NCBI RefSeq assembly: GCF_946892675.1 | Contig: NZ_CAMPOV010000003.1 | Location: 186,001-250,000 of the forward strand | Length of the DNA stretch: 64,000 nucleotides | Source of the DNA: Arthrobacter sp. Marseille-P9274 | Lineage (GTDB): Bacteria; Actinomycetota; Actinomycetes; Actinomycetales; Micrococcaceae | Direction of reading: 5' to 3' | In this document: positions 20,676 through 30,374 of the stretch, in pieces | How positions within the stretch are numbered: position 1 is the first letter of the stretch | Layout of the letters: the number at the start of each line of letters is the position of its first letter | Made by a program: the position numbers and the translations under genes | Notes under the pieces: model-generated | Seen by the model: only the letters and a program-made list of their open reading frames with translations | What the model was told of the DNA's origin: nothing | Databases searched by the model: none

Positions 20676-21026
20676 ATGCATAAAGCCTGTCCACTGAGCG
20701 CTCTGGCCCCCGGGGACGCCCTTCGGTTGGACACCGCGCCTCCCATCGCGGTGTTCCACACCGAAGACGGCGAGCTTTTTGCCGTTGACGACACCTGCAC
20801 CCATCAGGATGCCTCGCTGGCAGACGGCTGGATTGAAGGCTGTGAAGTTGAGTGTCCCCTGCACGCATCAAAGTTCAATCTTCGGACCGGAGAGGTAGAT
20901 GCACCGCCGGCCAAGCTTCCCGTGCGTGTGCACGAGGTTCAGGTCATCGACGGGGACATCATGGTCATCGAGTCCGACGCACCGCCGAACCTGCCCCCGG
21001 GCCTCACGGCCGGAGGGCTCATCTAG
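20676..21026 (+). CDS. Rieske [2Fe-2S] ferredoxin
   Basis: 116 residues. CTHQDASL and CPLHASKF supply the Cys-x-His and Cys-x2-His ligands of a Rieske cluster (Cys41/His43 and Cys60/His63 by count). GAAAGAG precedes ATG 20676. It is the size and type of ferredoxin used by three-component Rieske oxygenases and probably shuttles electrons from the reductase at 12273 to the oxygenase at 13516, although it is encoded 7 kb away under its own copy of the shared promoter. Confidence 0.88.
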   Translation: MHKACPLSALAPGDALRLDTAPPIAVFHTEDGELFAVDDTCTHQDASLADGWIEGCEVECPLHASKFNLRTGEVDAPPAKLPVRVHEVQVIDGDIMVIESDAPPNLPPGLTAGGLI

Positions 21027-21109
21027 CGAACGTTTCGAGCGGCGCCGAGCCAGGCTGTTCAGTTCCGCATCCATCCGATAAAGAGCGGTTTTCCGCCAGA
21101 AGGACCACC

Positions 21110-23002
21110 ATGCCTTTGAACAAGGAACGTGCCGCTGGGGACGGCCATCTTGAGGAAGAGATCCGGACTGTAGTCCGGGAAGAAACTGCCTCTCCCAGTC
21201 CGGCCGTAGTGGTGGAGGGCGATGCGCAGATCCTCCAGGAGCTGCGGGAGAGCGTAACCGAACATGAGGCGGCGGAACTCAGCCGAGGGCCGGGCGTTCT
21301 GGACAAAACCGTGTTCGTCGTCGCCGGGGCTGCGGCCCTGGCATTCGTGATCTGGGGATTCGCGGGAAGGGACAATCTCGCGGCAACGTCGACCGCGGTG
21401 CTGAACTGGGTCATGGCGAACACCGGCTGGCTGTTCATCCTGCTCGCCTCGCTCTTCGTCGTCTACGTCGTGTGGCTGGCCGTCAGCCGGTTCGGGAACA
21501 TTCCGCTGGGCAAGGACGGTGAGAAGCCGGAGTTCCGCACGGTCTCGTGGATCTCCATGATGTTCGCCGCCGGCATGGGCATCGGCCTGATGTTCTACGG
21601 TGTCGCCGAGCCGATGTACCACTACGTCGCGCCGCCGCCCGGCACCGTGGACGGCCAGACCCCCGAAGCCATCCAGACCGCCATGGCCACCTCACTCTTC
21701 CACTGGACGCTGCACCCGTGGGCGATGTACGCCGTCGTCGGTTGCGCGATCGCCTACGGAACGTACCGGCTGGGCCGCAGACAGCTGATCTCCTCGATTT
21801 TTACCTCGCTCTTCGGCCGCAAGACGGTGGAGGGGCCGGCGGGCAAAGTCATCAACATCCTGGCCATCTTCGCCACCCTGTTCGGCACCGCCGCCTCGCT
21901 CGGCCTCGGCGCCCTGCAGATCGGCAGCGGCCTGGCCGCCAACGGCTGGGTCGGGGACCTGGCCACGCCCGTTCTTGTCGTGATCGTCGCGGTCCTGACG
22001 GCCTGCTTCATCGCCTCGGCCGTCTCCGGGATCAGCCGCGGCATCCAGTGGCTCTCCAACATCAACATGGTCCTGGCCGTAGTCCTTGCCCTCATTGTCT
22101 TCATCGCCGGGCCCACGCTGTTCATCCTCAACCTGGTGCCCGCCGCCGTCGGCGACTATGCGCGGGACCTTGCCGAGATGGCCTCCCGCACGGAAGCCGT
22201 CGGCGATGAGGCGCTGCGGACCTGGATGTCCGGCTGGACCGTCTTCTACTGGGCGTGGTGGATTTCCTGGACGCCGTTCGTCGGCATGTTCATCGCCCGG
22301 ATCAGCCGCGGCCGGACCATCCGCCAGTTCGTCGCCGGCGTGCTGCTGGTGCCGAGCATCGTCAGCGTCATCTGGTTCGCCATCTTCGGCGGCGCCGGCT
22401 TCGGCGTCCAGGCCAGGGCCGATGCCACCCCCGATCCCACCGACGGACTCGTCGAGACCACCAACGGTGTTCCCGGCATCTCCTTCGACGGCGCGCTTTT
22501 CGACCTGATCCAGAACCTGCCCCTGCCCAACGTCCTCGCCGGCGCCGTCGCGATCCTCGCCATGGTCCTGGTCGGCATCTTCTTCGTCACCGGCGCCGAC
22601 GCCGCCTCCATCGTGATGGGCACCCTCAGCTCCAACGGCAGCGAACCGGCACGCGGCGTCGTGATCTTCTGGGGCGCCCTGACCGGCGCCGTCGCCGCGG
22701 TGATGCTCCTCGCCGGCGGCGACGAACCCGCCGAAGCGCTGAACGGCCTCAAGAACATCACCATCGTCACCGCGCTGCCCTTCGTCCTGGTCATGCTCCT
22801 GATGTGCGTCGCCCTGACGAAGGACCTCCGCCGCGATCCCCTTTCCCTGCGCCGGCGCCTCGCCGACTCCGTCGTCGAACGCGCCATCCGCTCCGGAGTC
22901 GACCAGCACGGCGGCGCCACCTTCGACCTCGTCACCAAGCACGACTGTGACGAGACGTGTCCCCCGGCCAAACCACACCCGCCTGCCTCAACCGAACCGT
23001 AA
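21110..23002 (+). CDS. BCCT-family betaine/choline transporter
   Basis: 630 residues. A hydrophilic N-terminal tail of ~65 residues is followed by about 12 membrane segments. Family landmarks are AAGMGIGLMFYGVAEPM near residue 150 and the tryptophan-rich FYWAWWISWTPFVGMFIARI near 380, where quaternary ammonium groups bind. The GMGIG loop is of the Na+-coupled betaine-carrier kind. AGAAGGA precedes ATG 21110. Under the shared promoter with the ferredoxin, it most likely imports glycine betaine as carbon and nitrogen source; osmotic regulation cannot be judged. Confidence 0.9.
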   Translation: MPLNKERAAGDGHLEEEIRTVVREETASPSPAVVVEGDAQILQELRESVTEHEAAELSRGPGVLDKTVFVVAGAAALAFVIWGFAGRDNLAATSTAVLNWVMANTGWLFILLASLFVVYVVWLAVSRFGNIPLGKDGEKPEFRTVSWISMMFAAGMGIGLMFYGVAEPMYHYVAPPPGTVDGQTPEAIQTAMATSLFHWTLHPWAMYAVVGCAIAYGTYRLGRRQLISSIFTSLFGRKTVEGPAGKVINILAIFATLFGTAASLGLGALQIGSGLAANGWVGDLATPVLVVIVAVLTACFIASAVSGISRGIQWLSNINMVLAVVLALIVFIAGPTLFILNLVPAAVGDYARDLAEMASRTEAVGDEALRTWMSGWTVFYWAWWISWTPFVGMFIARISRGRTIRQFVAGVLLVPSIVSVIWFAIFGGAGFGVQARADATPDPTDGLVETTNGVPGISFDGALFDLIQNLPLPNVLAGAVAILAMVLVGIFFVTGADAASIVMGTLSSNGSEPARGVVIFWGALTGAVAAVMLLAGGDEPAEALNGLKNITIVTALPFVLVMLLMCVALTKDLRRDPLSLRRRLADSVVERAIRSGVDQHGGATFDLVTKHDCDETCPPAKPHPPASTEP

Positions 23003-23074
23003 GGATATGCCCGGGAACGCGCTGCCGCTTTATCATCGACACGGCCACCTGGAGCCCGCGGAAAGGACGCAAGC

Positions 23075-23746
23075 GTGCCGGAGATTCGTTTCAGGCCGAA
23101 GTACATCTCGTTTGACTGCTACGGCACGTTGATCCATTTCCAGATGCGGAAGGCAGTCGAGCCGTTCCTCATCGGCCGGTTGTCCCCCGCGGAGCTGGAC
23201 CGCTTTATCGCGGTCTTCCGGACGTACCGGTTCGACGAGATCCTGGAGTACGCACCCTACGACCAGGTCCTCGAATCTTCCTACCGCAGGACCTGCCGCA
23301 GGTTCGGCCTCGACGCCGAAGCCGCGGCGATCAAGGCCATCACGACGGCGGTGCTCAACTGGGGCCCGCATCCCGACGTTCCGGGCCCGCTGGCAAAAAT
23401 GGCGGAGCATTTCCCGCTGGTCATCCTCTCCAACGCGGACGACCGCCACCTTGCCGCCAGCGTCCCCCGGCTGGGTGCCCCGTTCCACGCCGTCCTCAGC
23501 GCGGAACAGGCCGGGGCCTACAAACCCCGCCTCCAGGCCTTCGAGTACATGTTCAACGCCCTGGACGCCGCACCGGAAGACTTCCTGCACATCTCATCGC
23601 ACCAGCGCTACGACATCATCCCGGCCTACGACCTGGGCATCCGGAACAAGGTCTACCTGGACCGCGGCTACGACCCTGAACTGCCTCCCTACGAGTACCT
23701 GCCTGCCCGCACGCTGGATGACGTCAACACCGCCCTGGGGATCTGA
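23075..23746 (+). CDS. HAD-superfamily hydrolase, haloacid dehalogenase type II
   Basis: 223 residues. The HAD nucleophile is in SFDCYGTLI near residue 14, the second motif in VILSNADD near 112, and the third and fourth in AYKPRLQAF and HISSHQRYDI. The cap between motifs 1 and 2 fits the type II haloacid dehalogenase group, but many members are phosphatases. GTG 23075 is chosen for GAAAGGA 7 nt upstream. It stands alone between the betaine transporter and the ABC operon, and its place in either pathway is unknown. Confidence 0.8.
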   Translation: MPEIRFRPKYISFDCYGTLIHFQMRKAVEPFLIGRLSPAELDRFIAVFRTYRFDEILEYAPYDQVLESSYRRTCRRFGLDAEAAAIKAITTAVLNWGPHPDVPGPLAKMAEHFPLVILSNADDRHLAASVPRLGAPFHAVLSAEQAGAYKPRLQAFEYMFNALDAAPEDFLHISSHQRYDIIPAYDLGIRNKVYLDRGYDPELPPYEYLPARTLDDVNTALGI

Positions 23747-23933
23747 CCCGAAGCTTCGCGCGGCGGCGCCCAGCGCCGACATGACAAGCCGCTCCGCTGA
23801 CCGGAACCGGGCCCCGGACAGCGCTCTACCGGCGAACGGCAAGGTCAAGGCGGCGCCGGCGTTTACCGGACGCAGGCTCCGGCAAGGCCCGGACGGCCAA
23901 TTGTGACAAACGTTGCAGTACAGACTGGACCGC

Positions 23934-23952
23934 TGAGGTAAGCCTTGCCTAA
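23934..23952 (+). promoter_or_regulatory. DtxR/IdeR-type iron box
   Basis: The 19-bp sequence TGAGGTAAGCCTTGCCTAA matches 15 of 19 positions of the DtxR/IdeR operator TTAGGTTAGCCTAACCTAA, including all GG/CC core bases. It lies 70 bp before the GTG of the substrate-binding protein. This predicts repression by iron of the importer operon. Confidence 0.6.
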
Positions 23953-24022
23953 GATTTGCGTGGCTGTTTCGGCCGATCCTTCGCCTGGGGACTCTCCGCA
24001 GGCATCGAATCTAGGTGGTTTC

Positions 24023-25567
24023 GTGCGCGTTTCACTCCCTTCGTCCGTGTCCTTGGGACTCGCGGCGCTCCTGGCACTCTCGGGTTGCGGCTTCAGCGGG
24101 TCGGAAGGAGAGGCCCAGGGCGCGGACCTCGACCAGAAGATCGTGGTGGACAACTTCCGTGCCCCGGTGGCTGACTGGGCGTTGGAAAGCGACGCCTCCT
24201 ACATCCTGTCGCTCTCCGGCTGCCTGGAGACGCTGACCCGCTACGACGAGGCCGAGGGCAAGATCGTCCCCTCGCTGGCCACGGAGTGGGAACAGGTCTC
24301 GGAACGTGAGTGGGATTTCACCATCCGAGATGGCGTCAGGTTCCAGGACGGCACCGACCTGACCGTCGCGGCGGTCGTGGCGTCCCTGCAGCACGTGCTC
24401 GACGCCGAGGTCCCGGCCAGGGCGTTCAATCCCACTGTCGTCAGCGGCGTGGAAGCCGTCGATGAGCACACGGTCCGCATCAGCACTCCGTCGGAAAGCC
24501 CGCTGGTCCCCTACCGCCTCGCCAGCGTCAACACGGGCGTGCTCGCCCCGGCCGCTTTCGAGGGCGAAACAGTGGACCCGTTCGGGCATTGCACCGGTCC
24601 CTTCACCGCGGTCTCGGAGCAAACCAAGCAGTCCCTGACGCTTGAGCGGAACGAAGACTACTGGGGTGGGCAGGTTCAGCTCGCCGGCGCCGAGGTCCGC
24701 TTCATCACCGACGGGGCGACCCGCGCCGCCCAGGTCCAGACCGGCGAAGCAGACGTCTCCCTCTCCATCCCGGTGTCCAGCCTGTCCACGCTTGAGTCCG
24801 ACGGCAACGTCGAGGTCCTCAAGGCGGATTCCCCGCGGACCGCGACGCTCTACATGAACAACGGCAAGAAGCCGTTCGACGACGTCGATTTCCGCAAGGC
24901 CATCGCCGCGGCGCTCGACCTGGATGCCCTGGCCGCCAGCGTCTACGAGGGTGCCGCCATTCCGGCCACCGGCCCCTTCGCCCCCTCCGAGCCGTGGGCG
25001 ATCGAGGGCGCGGCTGCCCCGAAGCAGGACCTCGACGCCGCCCGCGACCTGCTCTCCGCTGCCGGCTACACCGCGGGGCGGCCGCTCGAGGTCATCGCGA
25101 TCGTCGAGCGCGCCGAGTTCGCCGACGTCGCCACCGTCATCCAGGAGAACCTCAAGGCCGTCGGCGTTCCGGTGAAGATCCGGACCGCGGAGTACGCCGC
25201 GGTGGAACCGGACCTGCTGGCGGGCAACTACGACATGGTGCTCAGCCAGCGCAACCGCCTGATCGACATCGCCGACCCGATCGGGTTCCTCACTGCCGAC
25301 TACACCTGCGACGGCGGGTACAACCTCAGCCACTTCTGCGACGAGGACTACGACAAGCTCATCGAGCAGGCTGCCACGACGGGCGACGCCCAGGAACGCT
25401 ACCGGCTGTACGCCGAGGCCGGCAAGATCCTGCAGGAGCAGGCCGTGAACGTCTGGCTCGTCAACGAACAGGCCATCGACGCCGTCGGCACCGGCCTGCA
25501 GTCCTACGCCCAGGACCCGCTGTCCCGCTACGTGCTCCGAGCCGAAACGGCGAAGCCGGCCTCGTGA
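24023..25567 (+). CDS. ABC transporter substrate-binding lipoprotein (family 5)
   Basis: 514 residues. The signal peptide ends in the lipobox LSGCG, so it should be lipid-anchored outside the membrane. RDGVRFQDGTDLTVAAVVAS and LTLERNEDYWGG are typical of the peptide/opine/nickel-binding family 5 fold. GTG 24023 is preferred because an upstream in-frame TTG at 23945 would begin inside the iron box and bury the signal peptide. First gene of a four-gene importer. Peptide specificity is the family default; the iron box suggests a metallophore or opine-metal complex instead. Confidence 0.87.
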   Translation: MRVSLPSSVSLGLAALLALSGCGFSGSEGEAQGADLDQKIVVDNFRAPVADWALESDASYILSLSGCLETLTRYDEAEGKIVPSLATEWEQVSEREWDFTIRDGVRFQDGTDLTVAAVVASLQHVLDAEVPARAFNPTVVSGVEAVDEHTVRISTPSESPLVPYRLASVNTGVLAPAAFEGETVDPFGHCTGPFTAVSEQTKQSLTLERNEDYWGGQVQLAGAEVRFITDGATRAAQVQTGEADVSLSIPVSSLSTLESDGNVEVLKADSPRTATLYMNNGKKPFDDVDFRKAIAAALDLDALAASVYEGAAIPATGPFAPSEPWAIEGAAAPKQDLDAARDLLSAAGYTAGRPLEVIAIVERAEFADVATVIQENLKAVGVPVKIRTAEYAAVEPDLLAGNYDMVLSQRNRLIDIADPIGFLTADYTCDGGYNLSHFCDEDYDKLIEQAATTGDAQERYRLYAEAGKILQEQAVNVWLVNEQAIDAVGTGLQSYAQDPLSRYVLRAETAKPAS

Positions 25568-25604
25568 CCGCCAGTTCAGGCCGCAGCCGGGAGCAGCTCC
25601 GGCG

Positions 25605-26546
25605 ATGATGGTTTTCCTGACCCGCAGGACGGTGGCCCTCGGAATCGCCGTGCTCCTGGCATCGTTCCTGGTCTTCCTCATCCCCTACGTCACGCCCGGC
25701 GACGCCGCCCGCAAGATCATCCGTTCGCGGGTCGCCGGGGAGGTGGTCGACGAGTCGACGGTCCAGGCGTTGACGCACGAGCTGGGAATCGGCGATCCGC
25801 TCTGGGCGCAGTACCTGCGCTGGCTGGGCCGCTTCGGCAGCGGCGACATGGGCCTTTCCTACACCAGCAGGACGCCGGTGGCTGAGCAGGTACTCCCGGC
25901 ACTGTTCGTCACCTTGAGCCTGGTCATCGTGGCGCTCGGTGCCGCAGTCCTCCTGTCCACCGTCCTCGGGACGGTCGCAGCCCTGCAGGAGGGACGCGCG
26001 GCCGACCGGGTTATCACGGTGGTGACCCAGGCATTCATCGCCATCCCGGAATACTGGCTCGCGCCGACGCTCGTGCTGGTTTTCGCCCTGAAGCTGTCTG
26101 TGCTGCCGTCCGCCGGCTGGGCGGGGCCCGCCTCTGCCATCCTGCCCGCGATTGTGCTTGCCCTGCGGCCGACCAGCTACTTCACGTCCGCCGTGCGGGA
26201 AGGAGTACTCGACGCCCTGGACTCGGACCACGTGACCGCAGCCCGGAGCCGCGGCCTGAGCCTGCGCAAGACCGTGCTGAAGCATGTGCTTCCCAATGGC
26301 CTGCTGCCTCTAACGACTATGACGGCCGTGTGGTTCGCCGGCCTGCTCGGCGGATCGGTCATCGTGGAGGTCATCTTCGCGATTCCGGGCATGGGGCGCC
26401 TGCTGTACGACGCCGTCCTGAACAGCGACATCCCCCTGGCGCAAGGAGGCGTCGTCGTCGTCGTTGCCCTCGCCGTCGCCCTGACCACGGCGGCCGATCT
26501 GGTCCACCGGCTCCTCAACCCCCGACTCAAGGCCCATCATGCGTAA
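25605..26546 (+). CDS. ABC transporter permease, DppB type
   Basis: 313 residues, six membrane segments and the binding-protein-dependent permease loop (AARSRGLSLRKTVLKHVLPN, ~residues 208-227) that contacts the ATPase. Two adjacent ATGs (25605, 25608) are possible, with no clear ribosome site, so translation may follow from the upstream gene 37 bp away. It overlaps the next permease by 8 bp. Confidence 0.88.
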   Translation: MMVFLTRRTVALGIAVLLASFLVFLIPYVTPGDAARKIIRSRVAGEVVDESTVQALTHELGIGDPLWAQYLRWLGRFGSGDMGLSYTSRTPVAEQVLPALFVTLSLVIVALGAAVLLSTVLGTVAALQEGRAADRVITVVTQAFIAIPEYWLAPTLVLVFALKLSVLPSAGWAGPASAILPAIVLALRPTSYFTSAVREGVLDALDSDHVTAARSRGLSLRKTVLKHVLPNGLLPLTTMTAVWFAGLLGGSVIVEVIFAIPGMGRLLYDAVLNSDIPLAQGGVVVVVALAVALTTAADLVHRLLNPRLKAHHA

Positions 26547-27381
26547 CCGTCCCGCCCATGTCCTGACCGCGGCCGCGGTGGTCGCCCTCGTTGTGCTGGC
26601 GGTGCTCCTCGCGCCCTGGATCAGCCCCTATCCTCCGGCCGAACAGGACCTGGGGGCCAGGCTCGCGCCCGCGAGCGCCCACCATTGGTTCGGCACCGAC
26701 CACCTGGGCCGGGATACGCTGAGCCGGCTGCTCGAGGGCGGGCAGTTCTCGCTGACCATCGCCGCCCTGGCCACACTGCTGACCGGCGTCATCGGCACCT
26801 GCATCGGAGTGGTTAGTGAACGACGCCGGGGATGGCTCGACGAGTTCCTCACCCGCACCAATGACGTCGTCCTGGCGCTGCCGGAAATGGTCGTGGCCTT
26901 GTTCCTGGTCGCGATGCTGGGAAGCGGCTATCCGGCGTTGCTGCTGGCCCTGGTCGTGACCGGCTGGACTCCCTTCGCCCGGTTGGCCCGTGCCCTGGCC
27001 TACGACCTCTCCACGCGCGGCTTCATCGAGGCGGCCCGGGTGGTCGGCTGCACTCCCGCCTTCATCGTCAGGCGGCACCTCCTGCCGCACCTCGCCGCAC
27101 CCCTGCTCGGCCAGGCCACGCTCCGGTTCGGGCAGATGCTGATCAACGTCGGAGCCCTCTCCTACCTCGGGCTCGGCGTGCAGCCGCCGCAGTCGGACTG
27201 GGGCTCAATGCTGGCCGCGGCGCAGCCTTTTGCTGCACGCGCGCCGCTGACCATCCTCGCCCCCGGGCTGGCCATCTTCATCGTCGCCCTCTGCGTCACC
27301 CTCATCGGCCAGCACCTGGCTCGCATAACCGGCAGCCGGCTGATCCTGGATCCCCCGGCAAAGGCGGTGCAAAATGCCTGA
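26539..27381 (+). CDS. ABC transporter permease, DppC type
   Basis: 280 residues; N-terminal anchor helix, the DppC hallmark HWFGTDHLGRDTLSRLL near residue 48, and the coupling loop AARVVGCTPAFIVRRHLLPH near 165. Overlaps both neighbours by 8 bp, so it is translated as part of one operon. It forms the channel with the DppB-type subunit. Confidence 0.88.
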   Translation: MRNRPAHVLTAAAVVALVVLAVLLAPWISPYPPAEQDLGARLAPASAHHWFGTDHLGRDTLSRLLEGGQFSLTIAALATLLTGVIGTCIGVVSERRRGWLDEFLTRTNDVVLALPEMVVALFLVAMLGSGYPALLLALVVTGWTPFARLARALAYDLSTRGFIEAARVVGCTPAFIVRRHLLPHLAAPLLGQATLRFGQMLINVGALSYLGLGVQPPQSDWGSMLAAAQPFAARAPLTILAPGLAIFIVALCVTLIGQHLARITGSRLILDPPAKAVQNA

Positions 27382-28984
27382 TGGTCTGGTCATCGAGCAG
27401 CTGTGCCTGACGCACACACCGCCGGCCTCCAGCCGGGTCCGCGGGGCCGGGAGCCAGCACGGATCCGTCCCGCGCCCGATCCTGTCCGGCGTCGACCTGT
27501 CGGTAGCACCCGGGGAGTTCGTCGCCCTCGTCGGGGCGTCCGGCAGCGGCAAAACGCTGACCGCGATGTCCGTCCTCGGGCTTCTGCCGCCGCGCCTGCA
27601 GGTCGTATCGGGTTCGATCAGCTTGGGCGGAACAGACCTCGGCAGGGCCACCCCGAAGGAGTTCAACCGGATCCGCGGAGGCCGCGTCGGCATGCTGTTC
27701 CAGCAGCCCAAGCGCATGTTCAACCCCCGCCGCACCGTCGCAAGCCATCTCGAGGAGCCGCTGATGCTCCACGGCGGCCTGCGGAAAGGCGAAGCCCGCG
27801 TCCGGGCGGTCGAACTGCTGGCGGAGTCAGGTCTGGACGAACCCGGCCGCTGGGCCCGCGCCTATCCCCACCAGCTGTCCGGCGGCATGGCGCAACGGGC
27901 CATGCTGGCCATCGCCCTTGCCGGGCAACCCGAGCTGCTGCTGGCGGACGAGCCGACGTCGTCCCTGGACAAGGTCCTTGAGCGCCAGATCCTGGAAATG
28001 ATCGACCGGCGCCGGCGGCAGGACGGACTCGGTGTCCTCTACATCAGCCACGATCTGGCCACCGTCTCGGCGTTCGCCGACCGGATCGTCGTGATGGAGT
28101 CCGGATGCATCAGGGAGGCCGGGCCAACGGCATCGGTTCTCGGCAGCCCGGAGAGCACCTGCACGAAAAGACTCTTGGCCGCATCGAAGCTGGCCCCTCC
28201 CCTGGAATCCGGCGCGGCGGCGAGCGCGCACGACGTGCTGACGCTGGACGGGGTCACCAAGCGCTACCCCGCGACCAAACATGGCCAGCGCCCCGCCTTG
28301 GAGAACGTCTCGCTCACCGTCCGGAAGGGCGAGGTCCTCGGCGTCCTCGGCCAATCTGGATCCGGGAAAAGCACCCTGGCCCGCCTCGCCGTCGGCCTCG
28401 AAATCCCGAACACCGGAATCGTCACGCGGCCCCCGGGAACCAAGGCGCAGCTCGTCTTCCAGGAGCCGTACGATGCCTTCGACCCGCGGATGGAGCTCCG
28501 CGCGAGCCTGGAAGCACCGCTGCTGCAGGGGCGCAACCACTCGCCCGAGGAACGCGCTGGCCGCATCAGCCAGGTCCTGCGGGATGTCGAACTGGACCCC
28601 GGCCTGCTGGACAGGCACCCGGGCCAGTGTTCCGGAGGGCAGCTGCAGAGGCTTACCATCGCCCGCGCGCTCCTGCTGGAGCCGGAAGTCCTGATCTGCG
28701 ACGAGGCCACCTCTGCCCTGGACTCCGTGGCGCAGCGCAACGTCCTGGACCTGCTGCTCCGCCTGCAGAAGGACCGGGAACTGTCCCTCGTTGTGATCTC
28801 GCACGACATGAACGTCATCCGCTACATGAGCACCAGGGTTGCCGTGCTCTACCAAGGCGCCCTGGTCGAACTCGCGCACACCGACGCCTTCTTCGAGAAC
28901 CCCCAGCACGAACACAGTCGGCAGCTTGTAGCCGCCGCCCTCCCCACCCCGACCGGCGAGGTCTCCTTGGCTGCCAGCGCCTGA
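27374..28984 (+). CDS. ABC transporter ATPase, two fused DppD/DppF-like domains
   Basis: 536 residues with two complete nucleotide-binding domains. Domain 1: Walker A GASGSGKT, signature LSGGMAQRA, Walker B LLLADEPTSSLD. Domain 2: Walker A GQSGSGKST, signature CSGGQLQR, Walker B LICDEATSALD. It powers the importer encoded just upstream; such DppDF fusions are common in opine/metallophore and some peptide systems. No further operon gene follows; a minus-strand regulator is 54 bp away. Confidence 0.9.
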   Translation: MPDGLVIEQLCLTHTPPASSRVRGAGSQHGSVPRPILSGVDLSVAPGEFVALVGASGSGKTLTAMSVLGLLPPRLQVVSGSISLGGTDLGRATPKEFNRIRGGRVGMLFQQPKRMFNPRRTVASHLEEPLMLHGGLRKGEARVRAVELLAESGLDEPGRWARAYPHQLSGGMAQRAMLAIALAGQPELLLADEPTSSLDKVLERQILEMIDRRRRQDGLGVLYISHDLATVSAFADRIVVMESGCIREAGPTASVLGSPESTCTKRLLAASKLAPPLESGAAASAHDVLTLDGVTKRYPATKHGQRPALENVSLTVRKGEVLGVLGQSGSGKSTLARLAVGLEIPNTGIVTRPPGTKAQLVFQEPYDAFDPRMELRASLEAPLLQGRNHSPEERAGRISQVLRDVELDPGLLDRHPGQCSGGQLQRLTIARALLLEPEVLICDEATSALDSVAQRNVLDLLLRLQKDRELSLVVISHDMNVIRYMSTRVAVLYQGALVELAHTDAFFENPQHEHSRQLVAAALPTPTGEVSLAASA

Positions 28985-29038
28985 TTCTCGTCCAGTGCTG
29001 AACACGGCGGCTGCACGGTTCCTTCGGCTCAGACAGGT

Positions 29039-29623
29039 TCAGGCGGCGCGGTGCTCAGCGATCAGCAGGGCCCCCAGTCGGCGGGCACGAACTGCTGCAT
29101 TCCGGTCTCCTTCAGCCGCGGCAACAATCGATCCGGCCATGAGGATCCGCCACGACCGGGCGAATCCGTCCACGTCGTGCAGGCCGGCTTCCTCGCCCAG
29201 CCGGGCGATCTGGTTCCGGATCTCGCTCAAGTAGCCGATGCTGGCCTGCCCGGCCGGATCCGAAGCGCCCAACTCAAACAGCACACGGATGAAGGAACAC
29301 GCTTCATAGTCCTCGCGCGCGAACCATTCGCCAAAGACATCAAAGATGGCCAGCAGCCGCCCCTCGGAGCTGTCCGCACGTTGCGCCACCTCGTCAAGGA
29401 GCCAGCTGATACCGAAGACCTCGTCGCGCCGCTGCAGGAACGCCAGCACCAGCGCATCCTTGGATGGAAAATGCCGGTAGAACGTCGCCTTGGCCACGCC
29501 GGCAGTGCGGATGATTTCGTCGATACCCACATCACGGACGCCGCGATGCGCAAAGAGCGGATAAACCGCGGACAGCACGCGCTCCCGCGGGTTCGCGGAT
29601 TCGGCTGCTGCAATTCGGCTCAT
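29039..29623 (-). CDS. TetR-family transcriptional regulator
   Basis: 194 residues. N-terminal helix-turn-helix (IDEIIRTAGVAKATFYRHFPSKDAL, residues ~34-58, quoted only in part as the recognition helix TFYRHF) and a variable ligand domain. ATG 29623 has AGGTGA 5 nt upstream on the minus strand; a GTG three codons earlier is less well placed. Convergent with the ABC importer, so it need not control it. Effector unknown. Confidence 0.85.
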   Translation of the reverse strand: MSRIAAAESANPRERVLSAVYPLFAHRGVRDVGIDEIIRTAGVAKATFYRHFPSKDALVLAFLQRRDEVFGISWLLDEVAQRADSSEGRLLAIFDVFGEWFAREDYEACSFIRVLFELGASDPAGQASIGYLSEIRNQIARLGEEAGLHDVDGFARSWRILMAGSIVAAAEGDRNAAVRARRLGALLIAEHRAA

Positions 29624-29877
29624 GACAGTCACCTAGGATACGCCACTCATCCGAAAGCGGCCGGCTCCCTCCGCCGTCCCGCCGGAAGGAGGTTCCGCCC
29701 TGCGCGAGGTGGCCGCCCAAAGCAGACTTCCAGCGTCAGATGACGACCTCCATGGTTCACGATTCAGCAGTTCCGTGTATATGCTGTGGGCCACGAGACA
29801 GACCGGTCGGTCTTGCTCGAAGGTCTTCTTCCTCCGAAGGGACAGAAGTCTCGCGCCGAGTATTGGAAGGGACCTCC

Positions 29878-30231
29878 ATGGAGCCCATTGCTGAAACAAA
29901 GACTTTGCCCCTGTCCATTGCAGCGCTCGATGCAGGCGTGTCCCTGGAGGTGCCGCCTGGGCGCCTTCCGACGCCGGACGAGGATACGGATGCCATGGCC
30001 AGCTTGTCTCCCGTACAGAAGAAAGCACTCGCCGCCGTCACGGTCCGGGCCGGGGAGGTCGAAGCAGCTGAATGGGCTCTCGACCAGGCGAAAGCGGCCT
30101 GCGACGCCCAGATCACCACGGCTTTGGCCTCAGGTATCCCTGCCGAAACAGTGGCCGCAGCCGCCGGAGTATGCGCCGCCGCCGTCGGCAAACTGGGACA
30201 GGACCCGGCTACGGACCTAGAAGCCAGCTGA
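29878..30231 (+). CDS. Small hypothetical protein with helical C-terminus
   Basis: 117 residues; GGAAGG lies 7 nt before ATG 29878. The second half (VEAAEWALDQAKAACDAQIT, then GIPAETVAAAAGVCAAAVGK) is helical, and its end resembles a helix-turn-helix of the kind that reads DNA. The frame stays open upstream to 29740 but that part is compositionally odd and unsupported. Function unknown. Confidence 0.55.
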   Translation: MEPIAETKTLPLSIAALDAGVSLEVPPGRLPTPDEDTDAMASLSPVQKKALAAVTVRAGEVEAAEWALDQAKAACDAQITTALASGIPAETVAAAAGVCAAAVGKLGQDPATDLEAS

Positions 30232-30374
30232 CCGACCCCCGGGTCCGCAACAGCCATCTGGGCTTACTCAACAAACCGCTAACGACGGCGGGAGCTGCTT
30301 AGGTTCCGGCTTCCGCAATGGTGCGCTAGGCGCGCGCCGGAATAGCTGAGGCCGGGCTCCGGTTGCAGCCTTAC

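Noticed and set aside
23945-24022. Upstream TTG start for the substrate-binding protein
   Set aside because: It would begin inside the iron box and place 26 polar residues before a clear lipoprotein signal; GTG 24023 fits better.
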